This document shows, piece after piece, positions 1-4,853 of a stretch of DNA of 6,686 nucleotides. Each line of letters begins with the position of its first letter. The stretch's first letter is position 1. The notes beneath the pieces were generated by a model. It was not told where the DNA came from. It did no database searches and worked only from the letters and a program-made list of their open reading frames with translations. A program made the translations under genes and the position numbers. Origin of the DNA: Burkholderiaceae bacterium (GTDB lineage Bacteria > Pseudomonadota > Gammaproteobacteria > Burkholderiales > Burkholderiaceae); assembly GCA_022701845.1 (NCBI GenBank), contig JAKONS010000423.1, forward strand, positions 1 to 6,686, read 5' to 3'.

Positions 1-59
1 GTGGCGGCGCCGGAGAATGCCTGCGAGGCACTGGAAACCAGCGCGTCCAACTCGTTCAT
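1..59 (-). CDS. pheS: Phenylalanyl-tRNA synthetase alpha subunit, N-terminal fragment
   Basis: Only the first 19 codons are inside the window; the gene continues past the left edge. They read MNELDALVSSASQAFSGAA, which resembles the N-terminal coiled-coil start of bacterial PheS. The gene follows rplT on the same strand, the position pheS holds in proteobacteria. PheS pairs with PheT to charge tRNA-Phe in the cytoplasm. No good Shine-Dalgarno sequence precedes the ATG (only a weak A/G run), and the start codon overlaps the stop of a 13-codon ORF as ATGA. That suggests translational coupling. The identity rests on few residues plus synteny. Confidence 0.8.
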   Translation of the reverse strand, partial: MNELDALVSSASQAFSGAA

Positions 60-97
60 AGATGCTTTTTCAAAAATGAAAAAAGGCTAGTGCTCAT
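56..97 (-). CDS. Possible 13-codon leader ORF overlapping the pheS start
   Basis: This ORF encodes MSTSLFSFLKKHL and ends in TGA that overlaps the pheS ATG as ATGA. A plausible Shine-Dalgarno core (AGGG) lies 6 nt upstream of its ATG. Its start lies in the loop of the terminator hairpin at 85-111, and its two Phe codons (TTT) come from the U-rich tract. It is reminiscent of the E. coli pheM leader peptide. However, it begins inside the hairpin, so a ribosome on it could not control that hairpin in the classical way. Coupling to pheS is the likelier role. It may also be chance. Confidence 0.22.
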   Translation of the reverse strand: MSTSLFSFLKKHL

Positions 98-111
98 GAC
101 AAGCCCTAGCC
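79..111 (-). terminator. Intrinsic terminator / likely attenuator between rplT and pheS
   Basis: Read on the minus strand, GGCTAG (111-106) pairs with CTAGCC (90-85). After one G/A mismatch, GCT (104-102) pairs with AGC (94-92) around a 7-nt loop. A run of six T follows at 84-79. This is a textbook intrinsic terminator for the rplT transcript. It ends only 19 nt before the pheS ATG, which leaves no room for a promoter. Transcripts carrying pheS must therefore read through it, so it is either leaky or a regulated attenuator. Confidence 0.8.
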
Positions 112-127
112 CTCAAATGTTGTGCGC

Positions 128-153
128 GGACCAGTTGCCGAAGCGACCGGTCC
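128..153 (-). promoter_or_regulatory. Strong UUCG-capped hairpin upstream of the pheS attenuator
   Basis: On the minus strand an 8-bp stem (GGACCGGT at 153-146 against ACTGGTCC at 135-128, with one G-U pair) encloses a C/A mismatch, two G-C pairs and a TTCG tetraloop. No U-tract follows, so it is not a terminator by itself. It begins 12 nt after the rplT stop. It could protect the rplT mRNA 3' end, be a processing site, or form part of a pheST attenuation leader. Confidence 0.6.
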
Positions 154-165
154 GGCGTCGAACAA

Positions 166-525
166 TCAAGCCGCCAGTTTGGCCTTGACCTGTTCCACGA
201 TGCTGCCGAAAGCAGCCTTGTCGTGCACCGCGAGATCGGCCAGCATTTTGCGGTCGATCTCGATGGCTGCCTTCTTCAGGCCGTTCGCGAACTGGCTGTA
301 GGTGATGCCCAGTTCACGCGCAGCGGCGTTGATACGGGCAATCCACAGCTGGCGGAACACACGCTTTTTCGTGCGGCGGTCACGGTAGGCGTATTGGCCT
401 GCCTTCATCACCGCCTGTTTGGCGATGCGGAAGACATTGCCGCGACGACCGCGGAAGCCCTTGGCGAGCTTGAGAACTTTTTTGTGGCGGGCGCGAGCCG
501 TTACACCACGTTTGACGCGAGGCAT
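166..525 (-). CDS. rplT: 50S ribosomal protein L20
   Basis: L20 binds 23S rRNA early in assembly of the large ribosomal subunit. The 119-residue product begins [16 protein letters not shown] and continues with the conserved lysine/arginine-rich segment around [12 protein letters not shown] and RDRRTKKR, then [23 protein letters not shown]. These are hallmarks of L20, and the length is normal for the family. An AAGGAG Shine-Dalgarno lies 7 nt before the ATG. The gene follows rpmI after 27 nt, so the two are surely cotranscribed. In E. coli L20 represses translation of rpmI and rplT from the same mRNA. The structured gap upstream of rpmI would be the place for such control here. Nothing is odd in the protein. 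Confidence 0.98.
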   Translation of the reverse strand: MPRVKRGVTARARHKKVLKLAKGFRGRRGNVFRIAKQAVMKAGQYAYRDRRTKKRVFRQLWIARINAAARELGITYSQFANGLKKAAIEIDRKMLADLAVHDKAAFGSIVEQVKAKLAA

Positions 526-552
526 GGAAGTACTCCTTGTTCGTCGAGTTGA

Positions 553-756
553 TTACAGGCCAGCAAACGGGAGCATCTGGGCGATGTGGCCCATGTTGGT
601 CTCGTGCACTGCTACCGAGCCGCGGAGGTTCCGCTTGCTCTTGGTGGTCTTCTTGGTCAGGATGTGACGCTTGAAGGCCTGACCGCGCTTGACGGTGCCG
701 CCTGGACGAACGCGAAAGCGCTTCTTTGCGCTGCTCTTGGTCTTCATTTTGGGCAT
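553..756 (-). CDS. rpmI: 50S ribosomal protein L35
   Basis: This is a small basic protein of the large ribosomal subunit, 67 residues here against about 65 in the family. It begins [14 protein letters not shown] and contains the conserved [18 protein letters not shown] segment and the KSKRNLRG segment. The reading frame is open further upstream, but the start is set at 756. AAGGAG lies 6 nt before that ATG, and MPKMKT is the universal L35 N-terminus. It sits between infC and rplT as in most bacteria. The 165-nt gap before it is unusually rich in hairpins and probably holds its translational control. Confidence 0.97.
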   Translation of the reverse strand: MPKMKTKSSAKKRFRVRPGGTVKRGQAFKRHILTKKTTKSKRNLRGSVAVHETNMGHIAQMLPFAGL

Positions 757-921
757 TGAATGCTCCTTGATTTGTGCTCGTGAGGCGCCGCGAAAACTGT
801 TTTCACGGACTTGCAGGCCCCGAGCCACTTGTTGTGCGGCACCGTAAGGTACCGCTCCGAAGGAAATGCGCGAGCGCCGTTCCTTCGATCGTCCGGCGCA
901 CGCGCCGAACAGATTCGATTA
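757..921 (-). promoter_or_regulatory. Structured infC-rpmI intergenic leader with four hairpins (candidate L20 operator)
   Basis: On the minus strand four stems follow the infC stop in order. At 909-892 there are 7 pairs around a CGTG loop. At 887-858 an 8-bp outer stem (CGAAGGAA/TTCCTTCG) has a GCG/CGC inner stem and a 4-nt loop. At 855-836 an 8-bp stem with one U-G pair closes a TTAC loop. At 807-789 an 8-bp stem with one U-G pair closes a CAG loop. None has a U-tract, so they are not terminators. The rpmI Shine-Dalgarno follows about 22 nt after the last. In E. coli, L20 binds structures in this region that mimic its 23S rRNA site. The pairings are seen in the sequence; the L20 role is inference. 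Confidence 0.5.
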
Positions 922-1515
922 TCAGGCCGCCGCTGACGAAGCTTCCGCTGCCGTCTTGGCTGCCGCCGCTTTTTTGCGACTGGGCGCGATCATCATGATC
1001 ATCTGACGGCCTTCGAGCTTTGGAAACTGCTCGATCAGGATGGTATCGGCAAGATCGGCACGGATGCGGTTGAGCAAGGCCATGCCGATTTCCTGGTGCG
1101 TGATCTCGCGACCGCGGAATCGCAGCGTGATCTTGCACTTGTCGCCTTCGTCCAGAAAGCGACGGATGTTGCGCATCTTGATGTTGTAGTCGCCGTCGTC
1201 AGTACCGGGCCGGAATTTGATTTCCTTGATCTCGATGACCGTCTGCTTCGCTTTTGCCTCGGCAGCGCGTTTCTGCTCCTGGTACTTGAACTTGCCGTAG
1301 TCCATCAGCCGACAAACCGGCGGGCTTGCCGTAGCGGCAATTTCCACCAGATCGACATCCAGTTCGCCGGCCATCCGAAGGGCTTCGGATAGGCTGACGA
1401 TACCCAAAGGCTCGTTCTCAGGTCCGGAAAGGCGCACTTCAGGCGCCATGATTTCACGGTTCAGACGGTGCTTGCGTTCCTCGCGATGGCGACGGTCACG
1501 AAATTCAGTAGCGAT
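922..1515 (-). CDS. infC: Translation initiation factor IF3 (AUC start)
   Basis: IF3 binds the 30S subunit, prevents premature joining of 50S and checks the start codon and initiator tRNA. The product is 197 residues. The N-terminal domain includes HRLNREI, then [17 protein letters not shown], then DLVEIA and the [15 protein letters not shown] segment leading into the linker. The C-terminal domain holds [24 protein letters not shown] and EGRQMIM. About 16 residues at the end form an Ala-rich tail, so the protein is longer than the 180-residue E. coli IF3. The first ATG in frame (1449) would remove HRLNREI. The start is therefore placed at the ATC at 1515, which gives ATEFRDRR after the initiator residue and has AAGGA 8 nt upstream. 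It follows thrS by 87 nt. A rare start codon implies autoregulation, as known for the AUU start in E. coli. Confidence 0.95.
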   Translation of the reverse strand: MATEFRDRRHREERKHRLNREIMAPEVRLSGPENEPLGIVSLSEALRMAGELDVDLVEIAATASPPVCRLMDYGKFKYQEQKRAAEAKAKQTVIEIKEIKFRPGTDDGDYNIKMRNIRRFLDEGDKCKITLRFRGREITHQEIGMALLNRIRADLADTILIEQFPKLEGRQMIMMIAPSRKKAAAAKTAAEASSAAA

Positions 1516-1528
1516 GGCTCTAGTCCTT
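1513..1528 (-). promoter_or_regulatory. infC ribosome binding site and AUC start codon
   Basis: AAGGA (1528-1524 on the minus strand) sits 8 nt before ATC (1515-1513). No ATG, GTG or TTG in frame nearby gives a full-length IF3 N-terminus with a usable Shine-Dalgarno. IF3 discriminates against AUU and AUC starts, so excess IF3 would reduce its own translation. Confidence 0.8.
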
Positions 1529-1534
1529 ATGAAG

Positions 1535-1552
1535 TGCTACGAGAACGTAGCA
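1535..1552 (-). promoter_or_regulatory. Hairpin in the thrS-infC gap just before the infC ribosome binding site
   Basis: A perfect 7-bp stem (TGCTACG/CGTAGCA) with a TTCT loop ends 6 nt before the infC Shine-Dalgarno. No U-run follows, so it does not terminate transcription. It may present the ribosome binding site, act as a processing site between thrS and infC, or protect mRNA ends. The role is inferred from position only. Confidence 0.45.
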
Positions 1553-1602
1553 AAAACCGTCTGCAACACGCACCAACGAACCGGCTGCGAAAGATCGAAA
1601 CA

Positions 1603-3510
1603 TCAGTTCTTGAGAGCTATGTCGGACGTTACTTTCTCGACGAAAGAGGCTACCGACATCGCACCGAGGTCAACACCGCCCCGGGCGCGCACTGCGACGG
1701 CACCAGCTGCCATTTCCTTATCGCCGACGACAAGGATATATGGCAGCTTTTGCAGTGAATGCTCCCGTATTTTATAGTTAATTTTTTCGTTGCGCATGTC
1801 GAGCTGCACCCTAAGGCCTTGAGCTCGCAGTGTTTTCACCACATCACGCGCATATTCGGCCTGGTTGTCGGTGATCGTGAGCACCGATATCTGCACCGGC
1901 GCCAGCCACGCCGGCATGGCTCCCGCGTGGTGCTCGATCAGCATGCCGATAAAACGCTCCAGACTGCCGACGATCGCGCGATGCAGCATCACCGGATGCG
2001 CGCGGCCGTTCGATTCGGTGACGTACTCTGCTCCGAGGCGCTCCGCGGTGTTGAAGTCGACCTGGATGGTGCCGCACTGCCAGTGCCGCCCGATCGCATC
2101 ACGCAGGGTGTATTCGATCTTCGGGCCGTAGAAGGCACCGTCGCCCGGCGAGATGATGAAATCGACACCTGACCGCTTGAGCGCTTCCACGCACGCGTGC
2201 TCCGCCTTGTCCCACAGATCGTCCGAGCCGACACGGTGTTCCGGCCGGGTGGCGATCTTGTAGAGGATGTCGGTGAACCCGAAATCCTGGTAGACCGCCT
2301 GCAGTTTCGCGGTGAAGTCCACCACTTCATCGAGGATCTGGTCCTCGGTCACGAAGGCGTGACCATCGTCCTGCGTGAAACCCCGAACGCGCATGATTCC
2401 GTGCAACGCGCCCGACGGTTCGTTTCGGTGGCACTGGCCAAACTCGCCATAGCGCAGCGGCAAGTCGCGGTAGCTGCGCAGGTCGCTCTTGAAAATCAGC
2501 ACATGTCCGGGACAGTTCATCGGCTTGAGCGCATAGTCACGCTTCTCCGACTCCGTCGTGAACATGTTTTCACGGTAGTTCTGCCAATGACCCGTCTTCT
2601 CCCACAGGCTCCGGTCCAGGATCTGGGGACCCTTGACCTCTTGGTATCCGGTCTCCCGGTATACCTGGCGCATGTACTGTTCGACCGCCTGCCACACCGC
2701 CCAACCTTTGGGGTGCCAGAACACGACGCCTGGGGCGACATCGTCGATGTGGAAAAGATCGAGTTCCTTGCCGAGCCGGCGGTGATCCCGTTTTTCCGCT
2801 TCCTCGATCCGTAGCACGTAGGCCTCGAGATCCTTCTTGTCGGCCCAGGCGGTGCCATAGATGCGTTGCAGTTGCTCGTTCTTGGCATCGCCACGCCAGT
2901 AGGAGCCAGCCAGCTTGGTGAGCTTGAAGACCTTGAGGAAGCGCGTGTTGGGCACGTGCGGGCCCCGGCACATGTCGACGTACTCCTGGTGGTAGTACAG
3001 GCCCATGGCTTGCTCGTCAGGCATGTCTTCGACGAGGCGGAGCTTGTACTCTTCGCCGCGCGACTTGAACACCTCGATCACTTCCGCCCGCGGCGTGACC
3101 TTCTTGACGACCTCGTAGTCCTGCGCGATGAGTTCCTTCATGCGCGCTTCGATCGCGCCCATGTCCTCGGGCGTGAAGGGTCGGTCGTAGGCGATGTCGT
3201 AGTAGAAGCCTTCGTCGATCACCGGGCCGATGACCATGCGGGCGGTCGGATACAACTGCTTGACCGCATGCCCCACCAGATGCGCGGTGGAGTGGCGGAT
3301 GATCTCGACGCCTTCGGCGTCCTTGGGCGTGATGATCTGCAGGCGCGCATCCCGGTCGATGGTGTCGCTCGCGTCGACGAGCTGGCCATCGACCTTGCCG
3401 GCGATCGTCATCTTGGCCAGGCCGGGTCCGATGGAACGGGCGACCTCGGCGACGGTGACCGGGCCGGGGAAGCTGCGCTGCGAGTTGTCGGGTAGCGTGA
3501 TCTGGATCAT
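1603..3510 (-). CDS. thrS: Threonyl-tRNA synthetase
   Basis: This enzyme charges tRNA-Thr with threonine in the cytoplasm and edits mischarged serine. The product is 635 residues (E. coli 642). A TGS domain (about 1-61) is followed by the editing domain (about 62-225) with H73, H77, C181 and H185 in HSTAH and CRGPH. The class II catalytic core has motif 2 R362 in CHRNEPSG and the zinc ligands C333 (MNCPGH), H384 (DDGH) and H510 (MLHRA). The C-terminal anticodon-binding domain (about 535-635) includes [19 protein letters not shown]. All key residues are present. The frame stays open 30 codons upstream, but the ATG at 3510 gives the usual N-terminus [10 protein letters not shown]. The upstream extension would run through a terminator. 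The Shine-Dalgarno before this ATG is weak. An intrinsic terminator 57 nt upstream suggests control by attenuation. Confidence 0.98.
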   Translation of the reverse strand: MIQITLPDNSQRSFPGPVTVAEVARSIGPGLAKMTIAGKVDGQLVDASDTIDRDARLQIITPKDAEGVEIIRHSTAHLVGHAVKQLYPTARMVIGPVIDEGFYYDIAYDRPFTPEDMGAIEARMKELIAQDYEVVKKVTPRAEVIEVFKSRGEEYKLRLVEDMPDEQAMGLYYHQEYVDMCRGPHVPNTRFLKVFKLTKLAGSYWRGDAKNEQLQRIYGTAWADKKDLEAYVLRIEEAEKRDHRRLGKELDLFHIDDVAPGVVFWHPKGWAVWQAVEQYMRQVYRETGYQEVKGPQILDRSLWEKTGHWQNYRENMFTTESEKRDYALKPMNCPGHVLIFKSDLRSYRDLPLRYGEFGQCHRNEPSGALHGIMRVRGFTQDDGHAFVTEDQILDEVVDFTAKLQAVYQDFGFTDILYKIATRPEHRVGSDDLWDKAEHACVEALKRSGVDFIISPGDGAFYGPKIEYTLRDAIGRHWQCGTIQVDFNTAERLGAEYVTESNGRAHPVMLHRAIVGSLERFIGMLIEHHAGAMPAWLAPVQISVLTITDNQAEYARDVVKTLRAQGLRVQLDMRNEKINYKIREHSLQKLPYILVVGDKEMAAGAVAVRARGGVDLGAMSVASFVEKVTSDIALKN

Positions 3511-3764
3511 GGCGTGCGGAAATTGCGGAATGCGATTGGCGAGCGGCCGAAGGCAAAACGGATGGGAAAACAAAAAGCGCGGAGGTCCGCGCTTTGGCAA
3601 GGGTGGGCTGGTGGCGCGGAATTGCCTCGGCTAGGCAGTGGAAGTGCGAGCCACAGGCTGGACTGTGCGACCTACGTCCTAGCGACCAATTCGTACGTCT
3701 TACCCTCAAAACGGCTCACTGACCGCCCAGAAGGCTCAATTGCGAATTTTATCACCGCACCTTG
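3511..3764 (-). promoter_or_regulatory. Long thrS leader / intergenic region
   Basis: This 254-nt gap lies between the cyclotransferase gene and thrS. It contains the terminator at 3567-3595 and a smaller hairpin at 3623-3637 (TGCCT/AGGCA, 5-nt loop). A 27-codon GTG-started frame at 3755-3672 has AAGG directly after the upstream stop codon and ends with a Thr (ACG) codon before TAG. No convincing -35/-10 pair was found. The layout is compatible with an attenuation leader, but a Thr-rich leader peptide is not present. Confidence 0.4.
3567..3595 (-). terminator. Intrinsic terminator / candidate attenuator upstream of thrS
   Basis: The arms AAAGCGCGGA and TCCGCGCTTT form a perfect 10-nt inverted repeat separated by two bases, so at least 9 bp can form around a 4-nt loop. 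On the minus strand this is followed by TTTTTGTTTT. It may end the cyclotransferase transcript, but it lies close to thrS (57 nt), with little room for a promoter in between. A regulated terminator of the synthetase gene is therefore a fair alternative. Confidence 0.8.
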
Positions 3765-4187
3765 TTACGCCCCCGGTCGCTGAACCCAGTCGCCGTCAGC
3801 AAGTGGTTCCAGATGACCGACCAACGCTGGTGCAATTTCGTACACGAAACAATCGAGCGCCGTGCCGCTCACCTCCACACGAACGTCGGTCTTCGAATAT
3901 TCACCGGTCGGCTCCGGAAGCAGTCCTTCGATCAGATCGAGTTGCTCTTCGAGTTGCGGTGTGATGCGGTAGATCTCGCCGACAACCTGCGAAGAGCCGC
4001 CGAGCACCAGTCCGGGATACCAGCCCATCGGATAGAGCGTTCCGGCCAGACTCGCGTCCGCGACGAAAATCGGCGCAGGCGACAGCCGGTTGATATCGTT
4101 CGCCTCCCCTCGGCGCAAGGTTCCATACACGAAAACATGCCGCGCTTGCTCGGCGTCAACTGAAGGTGGAATAGCGGCTGTCTTCAT
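3765..4187 (-). CDS. Gamma-glutamylcyclotransferase-fold protein (GGACT/AIG2-like)
   Basis: This 140-residue protein starts its domain with FVYGTLRRGEAN (about 19-30), the phosphate/substrate-binding loop signature of the cyclotransferase-like family. It continues with GTLYPMGWYPGLVLGG (49-64), VVGEIYRI (68-75) and LDLIEG (84-89). The glutamate of LDLIEG (E87) aligns with the usual catalytic acid. Members release 5-oxoproline from gamma-glutamyl compounds, but many bacterial ones have no assigned substrate. The Arg usually found in the following Y-x-R motif appears to be Lys (EYSKTDVRV), so exact activity is uncertain. AAGAG lies 7 nt before the ATG. It is divergent from the SWIB gene and 254 nt upstream of thrS, with a terminator between, so it is probably not part of the translation operon. 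Confidence 0.85.
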   Translation of the reverse strand: MKTAAIPPSVDAEQARHVFVYGTLRRGEANDINRLSPAPIFVADASLAGTLYPMGWYPGLVLGGSSQVVGEIYRITPQLEEQLDLIEGLLPEPTGEYSKTDVRVEVSGTALDCFVYEIAPALVGHLEPLADGDWVQRPGA

Positions 4188-4307
4188 CGAAGCACTCTTT
4201 CATTGCAGGCAACGCCCTAGGCGCATTTACCGTATTTTGAATCACGACGCACGTCGCATTCGCCGCCTCTGGGCGGTCGAGCGCAACAATGCCTTGTCAC
4301 AGCCTGA

Positions 4308-4341
4308 AAAAAACGGAGTTCCGCTTGGAAACGCGTTTTTT
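4308..4341 (+). terminator. Terminator-like hairpin between the cyclotransferase and SWIB genes
   Basis: On the plus strand AAAAAACG (4308-4315) pairs with CGTTTTTT (4334-4341). An inner stem GTTCC (4318-4322) pairs with GGA and AC (4327-4332, one A bulged) around a GCTT loop. The T-run at 4336-4341 makes it look like an intrinsic terminator in the direction of the SWIB gene, and the A-run at 4307-4313 gives a T-run on the other strand. No annotated gene ends here. It may attenuate the SWIB mRNA, end a small RNA, or be merely AT-rich promoter DNA. Confidence 0.4.
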
Positions 4342-4353
4342 CTCCAGTAGCAT
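4325..4353 (+). promoter_or_regulatory. Possible sigma-70 promoter for the SWIB gene
   Basis: TTGGAA (4325-4330) and TAGCAT (4348-4353) are spaced by 17 nt and each match the consensus at four of six positions. The site lies 67 nt before the SWIB start codon. Its -35 overlaps the hairpin at 4308-4341, so the promoter and attenuator readings compete. Otherwise the 232-nt divergent gap (4188-4419) shows only a small hairpin at 4263-4276 (CCGCC/GGCGG). No clear promoter for the minus-strand gene was found. Confidence 0.3.
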
Positions 4354-4419
4354 GCGCGCAGCCAGTGGAGAGATGGTTTTCTCGCTGGTGACGACACCAA
4401 CTTTCCTAGGAAGAAGATC

Positions 4420-4776
4420 ATGGCAACTGCAAAAAAAGCGCCGGCTAAAGCACCGGCGACGAAAGACGCCGCGCCTGCAACCAAAGCTGCTGTGAAGGCC
4501 CCGGCCAAGAAGGCCGCTGCTGCCAAGCGCACCCCGAACGCGGCCTTCATGAAGGCACTCACGCCCAGCGCCGAGCTGGCTGCAGTGGTGGGTAACACCC
4601 CCCTGCCGCGTACCGAAGTGGTGAGCAAGCTCTGGACGTACATCAAGAAGCACGACCTGCAGGACAAAGCCAACAAGCGCAACATCAACGCAGATGCCAA
4701 GCTGAAGGCGATCTTCGGCAAGGACCAGGTCTCGATGTTCGAACTGGCCTCGCTGATTGGCAAGCACGTCAGCTGA
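4420..4776 (+). CDS. SWIB/MDM2-domain protein with histone-H1-like tail
   Basis: This 118-residue protein has two parts. Residues 1-37 are almost only Ala, Lys, Pro and Thr in KAPAK/PAKKAAA-like repeats, resembling bacterial histone-H1-like proteins and suited to non-specific DNA binding. Residues about 43-116 form a SWIB domain: FMKALTPSAELAAVVG, LPRTEVVSKLWTYIKKHDLQD, then NKRNINADAKLKAIFG and the MFELASLIGKHV end. SWIB domains occur in eukaryotic SWI/SNF complexes and MDM2, and in Chlamydia and various proteobacteria, where the role is unclear. A nucleoid-associated or DNA-topology role is inferred. AGGA precedes the ATG by 8-9 nt. It is transcribed alone and ends at a strong terminator 27 nt downstream. 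Confidence 0.93.
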   Translation: MATAKKAPAKAPATKDAAPATKAAVKAPAKKAAAAKRTPNAAFMKALTPSAELAAVVGNTPLPRTEVVSKLWTYIKKHDLQDKANKRNINADAKLKAIFGKDQVSMFELASLIGKHVS

Positions 4777-4803
4777 TCGCGGATCGCGCCTCTGTAGCGC
4801 TTG

Positions 4804-4835
4804 AAAAAAAGGCCTCTTGCAAGAGGCCTTTTTTT
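4804..4835. terminator. Bidirectional intrinsic terminator shared by convergent genes
   Basis: Seven A, GGCCTCTTG, its mirror CAAGAGGCC and seven T form a perfect 32-nt palindrome with a G/C-rich stem and a T-run on either strand. It lies 27 nt after the SWIB stop (plus strand) and 18 nt after the stop of the PLP enzyme gene (minus strand), so it serves both. Confidence 0.95.
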
Positions 4836-4853
4836 ATGTCGCGGATGGACGAT

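Noticed and set aside
109..165. TTG-started frame after the rplT stop with two Phe codons, as a pheST leader peptide
   Set aside because: It is just the continuation of the rplT frame, with no Shine-Dalgarno and only two scattered Phe codons.
757..828. 24-codon N-terminal extension of rpmI
   Set aside because: The AAGGAG site and universal MPKMKT start at 756 decide the start; the extension runs through a hairpin at 789-807.
1448..1777. Plus-strand frames around 1448-1777 spanning the infC-thrS gap
   Set aside because: They overlap the thrS C-terminus and infC N-terminus antisense, with no domain resemblance and no clear ribosome site.
2197..3495. Two plus-strand open frames of about 205 residues (2197-2814, 2866-3495) opposite thrS
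   Set aside because: They are fully antisense to threonyl-tRNA synthetase, whose catalytic residues are intact. The translations look like reverse-frame shadows.
3511..3600. 30-codon N-terminal extension of thrS from an upstream TTG
   Set aside because: It would translate through the terminator hairpin, has no family resemblance, and the ATG at 3510 gives the normal ThrRS N-terminus and length.
4188..4300. Promoter for the cyclotransferase gene on the minus strand
   Set aside because: The AT-rich stretch near 4225-4245 has no -35/-10 pair with acceptable match and spacing.
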